NCBI RefSeq assembly: GCF_033568475.1
Contig: NC_133122.1
Span: 183,849,449 to 183,913,448, forward strand
Source: Henckelia pumila
Taxonomy: Eukaryota; Streptophyta; Magnoliopsida; Lamiales; Gesneriaceae
Direction of reading: 5' to 3'
Length of the DNA: 64,000 nucleotides
The translations under genes and the position numbers were made by a program. The notes beneath the pieces were generated by a model. The model searched no databases and was not told where the DNA came from. It worked only from the letters and a program-made list of their open reading frames with translations. Shown piece by piece: positions 56,154 through 64,000 of this stretch (the stretch's first letter is position 1; every line of letters begins with the position of its first letter).

Positions 56154-56992
56154 TAGAGAACAAGTTTAGTTTAGTTTAGTTTAGTTTAGTTTAGTTTCAT
56201 ACTCGCCAAACCAAAGAAAAATTGCATTCTTCTATAACTCTGCTACACAAGTAATAGAGAACAATTTTCACTGATCTTGCAAGAAACAAAACTTATGATA
56301 GAGGCCATGGTATCAAGAAGGTTCTAAATGTCTATTGGTTCGATGAGGGTTGTTTTCTGGGAGATGAAATGCTGTTCAGTCACTTGCATTCCTGCAGAGT
56401 AACGTGGCATTTAGCTGGTGTACGCTAAATGAGATACACACTTCTCATATCACATATATGTTGGATGAATCAAAACATGAGTGGATCCTGTATACATCAC
56501 ATGAGCCACTCATACATGAAAAACATTTCTCTAATTCAGCAGTTATGAATCAATAGTCAGCAATTATGAAGCAATAACAATAAGTCGTCATTCAAGTCCC
56601 GAAAAACTTGTACATGCACAATTTTACTCGATCTTCGCTAGACAAGGGAAAAATAACAAAAAAAAGATGAAACACAGGATGCATCAAGGTTTGAGCACTA
56701 TTTGTATTGACAGACTAACCACCAATTCATACAGCAAAGAGATGACAACAAAATGATTTTGCCCCAAGGAGGGCTTTCAGAGTATCCATCTATACTAGCA
56801 TAATGCCTCCCATATACTCACTCCTACACAAATGAAATTGGACTTTTGAATTTGCTTCAGAACATGAATCAAGACATCATATAGCTCATCAATGTTAACC
56901 ATTTAACAATATTATCATCACTACTCCAACATCAAAGATCCAAAAAGATTAAGAATGAGGGGGAAAAAACCAACCATATTCAATGAATTCAA
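56154..56992. other. Downstream region of the GRAS gene
   Basis: No separate gene. It begins with a TTTAG repeat and then moderately AT-rich DNA. The last few hundred bases before 56993 are expected to hold the 3' UTR of the minus-strand GRAS gene. Confidence 0.5.
56165..56194. repeat. (TTTAG)6 microsatellite
   Basis: Six perfect TTTAG units, followed by tttcatactc. The 16-mer gtttagtttcatactc also occurs at 56117, so a 72-bp stretch is duplicated at its ends. Plant telomere repeat is TTTAGGG; this run lacks the GG. Confidence 0.9.
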
Positions 56993-58813
56993 TCAACGCC
57001 AGGAAGAGACAGTGAGCAGGGGAACATCATTCCAAGCTAAAGAAAGAAATCCAGGCGGAGAAGACTCGACAAGCTTGTACATTGAACTGTAACTATAGTT
57101 CCAAAGAAGCATTTTAGCTTGGCTCAATGCATAGTGACTGAATATTAATGGCTGAAAACCAGCACCCTCCATTAAAAACCTCCACCTTTCTTTATCTTCC
57201 ATGCGCTCTCTTTTTTGTTCTTCCGACCCAACAACTCCGGCTATTCTCCGGCCAAGAACCAGACTTTCGACCTGAAGCCTCTCCCGAGAGTCCCGGGTCA
57301 AGTTCGGGTCAAGGGATTCGAAGATGGCGGTGTAGTATTTGAGCGCATTCTTGAAACGGGGAAGAAACCCAACCCGGTTCAAGCTCACTTCATACTCGCC
57401 TAAAGTTACGACTCTTGGGTTCAATGACTTTGCTAGCTTGAGGGCTGACTGGACACCTTCGTTGCTGTCGTCGAGTAAGTTATACAGCTGAAGCATGAAG
57501 TTGACAGTGATTTCCTCATCCGGGTCGACCCGGAAAATGGAGCTTTTCATTTCTTGGATCGGAGTCAAAACCGGTTCGAATTCAAAATTCAGATCCAAAA
57601 GCTCGGCGAAGTCTTTCAGTCGTTTTCCAGTAGCCGAAAGAGAAGCTGCCGGAGAACACCCGAGAGCAGGGGCAGGTATCCCGGAAATTCGGACCCTCTC
57701 GGGTTTCCCAGCGGGTCGGGTCGCCAAAGCCTGCAGAAAAGCTGCCCATTGGATTCCTTGAACAATCCCAAAATCCACTATGTGAATCTTTTTGGCTTCC
57801 TCCGTGGCCTCTAAGATGGCTTGATTTGCAGTTAGATGAGCGAACTTAAAGAAAGGGCAGGCGTCGTTAAGGGCCTTGTATGATAAAGTAAACTCTTCAG
57901 AGGTGGTATCGGAAATTGTGGCAGGTTTTTCACCTTGAGGCGAGAGTCTGCGGTTAAGGGATTCGAAGAAATAGTACGAAACTCGTTCGATGGGGTTGCC
58001 ATCCTGGGAGACTGAATCCTCGAGGCGTACGAGTGATTTTACTGCGTTTTCTGGGTCCGAATCAGTGATTCGAGCACACTCCACCAAAGCTTTTAGAACT
58101 GGAATTGGCGAAGTTTCCGGCGAAATAGTGGAAACCCCAGAGTTACCATCCACAGTCACTAAGACTTCCTCTTCCGGCTTGGATTCTTTCGTAACGGTTG
58201 GCTCAGTTGCAGGTATGGGCGGGGAGGAAGGCGGCGCCCAGGAGGACGTTGGTTCGGAGAAGATAACGCGGTTGAGATCGGAGGGTGGAGAAGCGTTGAT
58301 ACTGAGTCGACTCGGAAACGGATCAGTAGGATATAGATGATTAAACTCACTGCTATTCTGCCACGTTTCGCAATCTGCCTGCAGATTGGAGCTCTCCGTT
58401 GAATCTCCACCACCCATCAAGCTCTCCATCCACTCATCCGAGTCAAAATCGGCCACAGGAGCACCGCACAAATCTGAGAACCGGAACCCAGTCGAGGAAT
58501 GGTGCTCCAGATTGGGGAACTGAAACCCGGATTCATTACTTTCACGTCCGGCGCCGGGGACCTGGAACGGGTCGGGAAATCCAGTGGTGAGAGCATAGCT
58601 GAGGGAGGTAGTATGGTGGTGGTCTGCGGCGGCGGAAGTGGTGGGCGGCCACTGGGCGTGGCAGAAGGGGTTGACGGTGAGAAGCTGCTGTTGATGCTGA
58701 TGCTGATGCTGGTGATGGTGATGTACTTGCTGCTGCTCTTGTTGCTGCTTCTGCTGAATGACTTGCTGTGCAATTGCCATGAGATTTCCACTGTCTGTAC
58801 ACAAGTATGCCAT
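56993..58813 (-). CDS. SCL4/7-like: GRAS-family transcription regulator, SCARECROW-LIKE 4/7 type
   Basis: Intronless, 606 aa. The true start is ATG 58813 ([20 protein letters not shown]); an upstream TTG at 58816 is not a plant start. The N-terminal part has Gln/His runs (about residues 20-45), an acidic aromatic patch ([15 protein letters not shown] near 122-136) and a Ser/Pro-rich linker. The GRAS domain begins at about 238 ([15 protein letters not shown]). It continues with [14 protein letters not shown] (344-357, VHIID), LHR II, then [20 protein letters not shown] near 468-487 (PFYRE) and [20 protein letters not shown] to [16 protein letters not shown] (SAW, to the C-terminus). The N-terminus [21 protein letters not shown] is characteristic of the SCL4/SCL7 branch, which is linked to abiotic stress responses in poplar and Arabidopsis. 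GRAS proteins act in the nucleus, usually through partner factors. All domains are intact. Confidence 0.95.
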   Translation of the reverse strand: MAYLCTDSGNLMAIAQQVIQQKQQQEQQQVHHHHQHQHQHQQQLLTVNPFCHAQWPPTTSAAADHHHTTSLSYALTTGFPDPFQVPGAGRESNESGFQFPNLEHHSSTGFRFSDLCGAPVADFDSDEWMESLMGGGDSTESSNLQADCETWQNSSEFNHLYPTDPFPSRLSINASPPSDLNRVIFSEPTSSWAPPSSPPIPATEPTVTKESKPEEEVLVTVDGNSGVSTISPETSPIPVLKALVECARITDSDPENAVKSLVRLEDSVSQDGNPIERVSYYFFESLNRRLSPQGEKPATISDTTSEEFTLSYKALNDACPFFKFAHLTANQAILEATEEAKKIHIVDFGIVQGIQWAAFLQALATRPAGKPERVRISGIPAPALGCSPAASLSATGKRLKDFAELLDLNFEFEPVLTPIQEMKSSIFRVDPDEEITVNFMLQLYNLLDDSNEGVQSALKLAKSLNPRVVTLGEYEVSLNRVGFLPRFKNALKYYTAIFESLDPNLTRDSRERLQVESLVLGRRIAGVVGSEEQKRERMEDKERWRFLMEGAGFQPLIFSHYALSQAKMLLWNYSYSSMYKLVESSPPGFLSLAWNDVPLLTVSSWR

Positions 58814-58819
58814 CAATCT

Positions 58820-58828
58820 TCACAGCAT
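58820..58828 (-). promoter_or_regulatory. Two-codon upstream ORF before the GRAS start
   Basis: On the minus strand ATGCTGTGA ends six bases before the main ATG (58813). If the 5' end of the mRNA lies upstream, scanning ribosomes would meet this minimal ORF first. Being so short and close, it could lower or gate initiation at the GRAS start. Confidence 0.5.
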
Positions 58829-58856
58829 AGTCAGCAAACTGGAGGATTTGTGGGAA

Positions 58857-58884
58857 GACAGAGAGATAGAGAGAGAGATTTGAG
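58857..58884 (-). promoter_or_regulatory. CT/GA-rich leader tract
   Basis: The minus strand reads tctctctctatctctctgtctt in the presumed 5' UTR. Pyrimidine-rich leaders are common near plant transcription starts, and GA repeats bind BPC-type factors. This is a suggestion from composition. Confidence 0.4.
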
Positions 58885-58975
58885 TGAAAGCCTGCGAGTT
58901 TGAAGGAAGCTCAGCTATGGTCAGCTTCCAACTCAGCCTCAAATCTTTCGTGTGATGCTTGGTTTTTGACATGTA

Positions 58976-58985
58976 GATATATAGT
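58976..58985 (-). promoter_or_regulatory. Possible TATA box of the GRAS gene
   Basis: The minus strand has ctatatatct about 165 bases before the start codon, giving a leader of about 130 bases. Other TA-rich words upstream could serve instead. Confidence 0.35.
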
Positions 58986-60300
58986 ATTTTCATTATTTAT
59001 TATTATATTATATGCTGCTATAATAAAAAGAAAACTCACAAACTTTTCCTTGGTACGTTTCACCGTTATCTTCACTTCATTCACGAGGTTTCTTTTTGCT
59101 CGATTCATGATACAAATATATTTTTATATTAAAAATATTATTGTAATATTAATAGTGTGACAAGTTCGATGGATTTATAACTCTTCGCAACTCAATCATT
59201 TGGTAAAGTGAGACTAGTGGCTTGAGAGAACATCAACTTAACTTTTTATTTTAGACAAAGAGACGAGTCAACATAATGTGTTTGTGTAATTTGACATGTT
59301 CATGGAGGCCTGCAACCCACCATTAGATGTAACGGGACAGCCCACCATTTGATAAGTTCGAAAATTATCAATCCAAAATACATATTTTACGTGACGGAGC
59401 GTAGCATCTTGATATATTTAAATTTATGTATATATGTATTGGATCGACATGTCTTACATTATAAATTTGTGATATCATCTAACAGATTGACAGAAGAGCT
59501 ACGCAAAATAAAATCATTTTGAATATTGATAAGCATGTATTTTACGTGTACAATAAAAACTCTATAAATTAATTAGTTATATCATATAATTTTTTAAATT
59601 TGAATAGTTATTTATTAGTCGACAAATTAATGATTTATTAATTTAAAATATATATTTTCGATTAATTGTACGTAAAAAATTATTTTGTTTCATTTATGTT
59701 TGTAACATGTTCTTTGAATAAATTTTAAAAACAATATTCATTATATATATATATATATATATATATCTGTATATAATGTATATATATGATTTATTAAATA
59801 AAATAAAAATATAATATAAAGTGAATACAAACACCTGCATTTCCCTGTTAAAGAGAATGGGACGAAATCTAATTATATTTAAATTAATTATTATCTTATT
59901 ACTTAGTAAATTAACCAAAGTCGATATCGGGAAAATATATTTTAGAAAAGTTTCAAGTATTTAAACTATATTATATAATAATAGGTACTAGTTGAATATT
60001 TGATATTAATATTTTTTGTTTTGGTACAATTTTTGAAAATTTTATTATATATTTAACTCTAAAATATTATTGTTATTTTTTGGTATATGAAGTGCATATT
60101 CTTTTTTTTTTTTCCTATATGAAAACCTGAAGATGCTATCTTTCGATGCATATCGGATAAGTCTCGAAATGAAGTGCATATTCTTATTAGCCGTTTTTAT
60201 TGACAAAAGTGATTCTTATTAAAAAAAATTAATTAATTTATTTAAATTTAATCTCAACATTGTTTCACGGATTTATTTTAAATAAGTTATATATTATTAA
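58986..60300. other. AT-rich intergenic DNA upstream of the GRAS gene
   Basis: No gene. Contents are AT-rich sequence with a TA microsatellite at about 59744-59765. The first several hundred bases should contain GRAS regulatory sequence, but I see no specific motif that can be defended. Confidence 0.45.
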
Positions 60301-60540
60301 TCAGTTAACTGTTTTTTTATTAAAAAAAAAAGGTAAATTGAATATGTCCTTAATAACTACATCTATTAACCAAGATGAGTACGGACCTTCAACCCAATAC
60401 ATAAGTAAAATATGAGACAAAGCAAAGTGCATGAGATTGTGAGCCACTTTGTTTGCACGTCTACCAGCATCACAAGTTCTCTTAAAGCTACCAAAATTAA
60501 GCACATCTAAGATGTTCGAAATAAAATAATCCTTCATGAG
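60301..60540 (-). pseudogene. LINE-type RNase H C-terminal fragment
   Basis: The minus frame contains KRTCDAGRRANKVAHNLMHF, then ALSHILLMYWVEGPYSSWL and VVIKDI. The pattern 'R.AN.VAH.L..FAL.....W.E..P.WL...V..D' is the C-terminal end of the RNase H domain carried by plant L1-type LINEs and related host-genome remnants. An A-rich stretch follows on the minus strand (plus T7 at about 60312), like a LINE tail. Everything upstream is absent, consistent with 5' truncation. Confidence 0.6.
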
Positions 60541-62267
60541 TTAGAATCTCCCATGAAGCTGGATGTAATGTGTAAGCGCCAGTTAATGTTTTTTTTTTTT
60601 TTCCAATTAATGTAGTTATTATTTAAGAATAGCAACTCGTGACATTATTTTTTGTAATAACTAAAATATCAATACAATTTTATATTTTGTTTTTAAAAAT
60701 ACATCTATATTTTCCATTAACATTTTCATATACTAATTACAGTGTTTGAAATTAATTAAACTCCGAATATTAATACATCAGGATGATTTATTAAATACAA
60801 AAAATATACACAAGGAAAAAAATCCCACAAATTGATTTTTTTTCCCAAAAAAAAATAATTTTGTCCCCATAAAAACCTTGATCAATTTAATTTCTAAACA
60901 TTTAAATTTTCACGTATATTATTTAGTATAGAAAAAATTAATTTTATGTTGTTATGTAGAATAAAATCAATCATTTTGATTAATGAGTAAGTGAATAACT
61001 ATGATTTGAAATAGATTGATGTATAGAAAGGAAAGTATGTTAAATAATTTCTTGATTAACGTATGAACTTTTGTCAAAAGCAAGATCCAATGTTTTGAAA
61101 TAAATCTTTACTCGAATTTTAAAATTTTCAAATCAAATATGTACAAACAATGAAAGAGCACGAGCCGTGGTATCCATTTTATTTTGTTTGAATACATAAT
61201 GGGACCGACATATGTAGTGAACTCAAAGAGTTAAAACTGTATCAAGCATTGTGACTCAATTTGAAGTCGAATTTTAAGTTTATTTCTGAATTTAATAATT
61301 TATTTTTACGAAAAATTTAATTTAAATAAATAAAGTGAATTAATTAATTAAGTTAAAAATTAAATTTTTCGAAGATATAAATAATTGTGGTGAATAATAT
61401 AGAAGATTAAAAAAAAAATAGCTATTGTTCTATCGTGGGACCAATACTGACGAGGGTTCGACATGTACAAATACATGATTGTCAAAAAATTTATAATAAT
61501 AATTGTTTTTTAAAAAAATTATAATTATCAAAGAACAACCTGATTGTAAAAAGATTTGGAAAAAAATCACATATTTTTTCAAACAAATTTATACGATACA
61601 CCATCAATAAAATTAAACACAACCTAGTCATGTCTTTGAGAGAATATTCGAATTAATAGAATATGTGAGCGCTTCAAATTCGATTTACGATATACTTGAC
61701 TTGTATAGTTTACAAGTTACTATGTAAGTCTTATTTACTCAATACATATAGAAATCTTAATCGTTCACAAGCCTCCAGTGATATATTTGAAATCATAAAT
61801 AGTTTTAACAATTAATATATTCTGAACTCAAAATTTAACTCCCAAATTTTTAGTAAAAAAAAAAAGGGGAAATTTTTAGGCCTCCGAGATTTTTCAAAAA
61901 AACGACCCATCATTTTCAGACAACTAAACTGATCTCCAGGCAAATTTGTGGTAGCTTACCCAGAAAAAATAAATAAATAATTGTGATAGAGAAATTGAAT
62001 GACGGCTACTAGGAAACAAATATTAAAAATTAAACTTTGATTTATTAATTAATCATTTATGTGACGTAATGTCTCCATCAGGTGAAAAAGCCCCAATACC
62101 AATCAAATCAAAATCTTAAAACATGTTAAAAAATTTATTTAATTATTTTTCTTCGAGTTGCTGTTTGTTAGTTAAGAGAGTGCGACTTTTGTTTCCTCCT
62201 TGAAATCGTGTTACACTTACATGAATGAAGGAGGCTGAAGCTACACCAACCAACCTACGCCACCACA

Positions 62268-62299
<32 letters not shown>
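60541..62299. other. AT-rich intergenic DNA
   Basis: No gene or complete element seen. Several A or T homopolymers occur (60589-60602, 61856-61865). A TA microsatellite at about 62266-62298 forms the left flank of the hairpin element. Confidence 0.5.
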
Positions 62300-62435
62300 T
62301 CTTTTATGGTGCCCAACACTATATGTCAACTTCATGTCCACCATGTACAAGTCAATTCATTTATTGTATCGGTCAACTCATCTATTGTACATGGTGGGCA
62401 TAAAATGGGCATATAGTGTTGGGCATCATAAAAGA
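62300..62435. mobile_element. Hairpin MITE within a TA microsatellite
   Basis: Terminal inverted repeats of 26 bases, 62300-62325 (tcttttatggtgcccaacac...) and 62410-62435, pair with one mismatch. Inner arms, tgtccaccatgtaca (62335) and tgtacatggtgggca (62386), also pair with one mismatch. Nearly the whole 136-bp element can fold back. TA runs flank both sides (to 62298 and from 62440), which hides the target duplication but fits TA-specific insertion. The central part repeats gtcaa.tcat.tattgta twice. Confidence 0.75.
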
Positions 62436-62436
62436 A

Positions 62437-62477
<41 letters not shown>

Positions 62478-64000
62478 TACATGAATCCAAATTAATGCTG
62501 GACGTGGTCCTATTTTCTTTAGTCAACATCTAAATAAATTTCACCTTCATGATTTTTCTACGTCGCGTCAATTTTCCATATAAATACTATCTCACTTGAT
62601 GTTTGAATTTGTTTCTTGATGCTTATTTTTGTGGGAAAATAAAAGAGATACATGCTTTTAAGATACTTAAAAATCAATTCAATTTCATCTTTTGCTCTCC
62701 CAAGCAGCGTAAGAGAATGTGTATTGTTTTGAAAACATTTTTTTTTGAATTGAAGCACCACTTGACTTATCGATGAGATGATAAATAATAAAATAATATA
62801 TTTAAATAAGATAATGGTACATAACATTAATATTTTATAAAACTTGAATCAAATATTACACAAATTAATAATAAATTAACAATCAATGTTTTATAATCCA
62901 CAACGGCGGATAGATGCTACACGTATCGGATGAAATATATATAAATGTTAAAAATGAAAAAAAGGATTTGGTTGAATGTGTGTAAAAGGCCCCGTTAAAC
63001 GTGGTGGCATTCTCCAATGGGCTTCTGCCAGACGAAAATGAATCAAATTTTTTTTTCTTCTGTCTTTACTCCACATCATACATATAGTGGGCCCTAGATT
63101 TACATTTCACCCATTCGAAAGCGGGCCCTAGGCCGAAAATAGCCGCTATCCTTGCAAACTGTGCCCACCAACCTTTCATTATCTACAGACTACATCTACG
63201 AACTTCATTTCAAAGTGAATCCGTTTGTTCAAATTATTTTTTTCCAAGAATTTGAAAATTATCACAATTTTTCAAACATTTCACTACATATTCAAAAATC
63301 AACTGAGATGATAGTTAAGACAATATTTTCATAACCGAATCCACAATCGAACGATTAAATCCTTAAAAAATGGCCCAACCGAAATACTATTATATTATAT
63401 TAAATAATAATATAATATAGTAATTGATATATTCTAAATTTTAAAGATTTAAAGATATATATATATATAATATACATTAAACAAAATTTAAAATCTAAAC
63501 AACAACATATATACAATCCAAAGAACAAATATATATATCTTTAACACAAAATAATCAAAATAAACTCAAATTATACTAAAATAATATTTTTAACAAAATT
63601 CAAAACCAAATGATAATATATATATATATATATAATAAAAAAATAAAAGTTTTAAATTTTAAATAGAGGACATAATGTTTTTTGGAAGAAATTTATGAAA
63701 AATAAAATTATAAAAATTAAAAAATAGATGAACCGGTCGGACCGATTTTTTATAGGTTCTAAACAGGTCCCACCGATTCTTGACCGAATTTGATTGGTTC
63801 TAAGTGGTTTGACCGATCATATGATCTTTGAGCATGGTCTGACCAAGATCCATGACCGGTTCGTGGTCGAACCAGATAAGTTCAATTTTTAAAACATTGG
63901 TCATAGGTGGGCAATGGGAAAATAATTTTCGGGTATAGTATATTTGAATTGAAGCCCTCGATTCTCGAATGACTCAAACATGCATATCATCGTCTCTCTA
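62436..64000. other. AT-rich intergenic DNA
   Basis: No supportable gene. A TA microsatellite follows the MITE (about 62440-62472), and shorter ones occur at 63456 and 63619. At 63730-63900 a stretch rich in gaccggttcg/aaccggtcgg words and ending gttcaatttttaaaacattgg resembles a terminal region of a common plant non-autonomous repeat, without identifiable ends. Confidence 0.45.

Noticed and set aside
58814..58816. TTG as the start of the GRAS protein
   Set aside because: The ATG at 58813 matches the family N-terminus (MAY) and non-AUG starts are rare in plants.
58499..58903. Plus-strand ORFs opposite the GRAS gene
   Set aside because: Poly-Leu and Gly/Val-rich frames are the complement of the Gln/His-rich N-terminus. 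The minus-strand gene explains them.
1..64000. CRISPR arrays, bacterial operons, rRNA or tRNA genes
   Set aside because: None seen. Repeats present are LTRs, microsatellites and tandem duplications. The tggtatcagagc matches are primer-binding sites, not tRNA genes.

Overview
The window is nuclear DNA of a flowering plant, most likely a eudicot. It is AT-rich, has short introns, and carries Ty3/gypsy, Ty1/copia, Helitron-like, LINE, MITE and endogenous pararetrovirus sequences between a few host genes. Species cannot be given from the sequence. No rRNA or tRNA gene and no CRISPR array was seen.

Three host genes look intact. A two-exon gene for a small protein of unknown function (118 aa) lies at 8954-9409. 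A three-exon glyoxalase/VOC-fold gene (136 aa) lies at 18262-18892; its first intron appears to be of the rare GC-AG type. An intronless GRAS regulator of the SCARECROW-LIKE 4/7 type (606 aa) lies on the minus strand at 56993-58813, preceded by a two-codon upstream ORF. A doubtful ORF pair at 55403-56153 is listed with low confidence.

Left part (1-7.2 kb): a Tat-like gag/protease scrap, then decayed copies of one LTR family. One copy is on the minus strand (LTRs near 211-1093 and 4838-5417). The other is a 3' end on the plus strand (chromodomain tail 5441-5548, LTR 5649-7218). From 7.2 to 21.8 kb: AT-rich DNA with the two small genes, a broken copia element (10.8-13.2 kb), a T-rich tract leading to a Helitron-type protein remnant (about 16 kb), and a directly duplicated repeat (19.7-21.8 kb).

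Centre (21773-48847): one 27-kb nest. The outer element is a Tat/Ogre-type Ty3 retrotransposon on the minus strand, bounded by 685-690-bp LTRs and the target duplication caaat. Its gag, protease, reverse transcriptase, two RNase H domains and integrase are all recognisable but broken. On the opposite strand, between integrase and the 3' LTR, it carries a multi-exon gene with a plant mobile domain (PMD) and a coiled-coil tail. Three later insertions have exact 5-bp target duplications: a solo LTR at 24649-29701 (aattc, with a further LTR-like piece inside), a full-length but coding-dead LTR element at 32469-40409 (gagca), and a solo LTR at 45219-47797 (cttaa). The first and second of these split coding sequence in places where the reading frame is continuous across the empty site.

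Right part: a truncated endogenous caulimovirid (49820-53471) holding a primer-binding site, coat-like, zinc-knuckle, movement and protease-start regions, but no reverse transcriptase. It is followed by AT-rich DNA, the GRAS gene, a LINE RNase H scrap (60.3 kb) and a hairpin MITE set in a TA microsatellite (62.3 kb). The most unusual signals are an array of about ten spaced palindromes (TCGGA-N3-TCCGA) just upstream of the TATA box in the LTR family, the antisense spliced PMD gene, and the pararetrovirus gene order.
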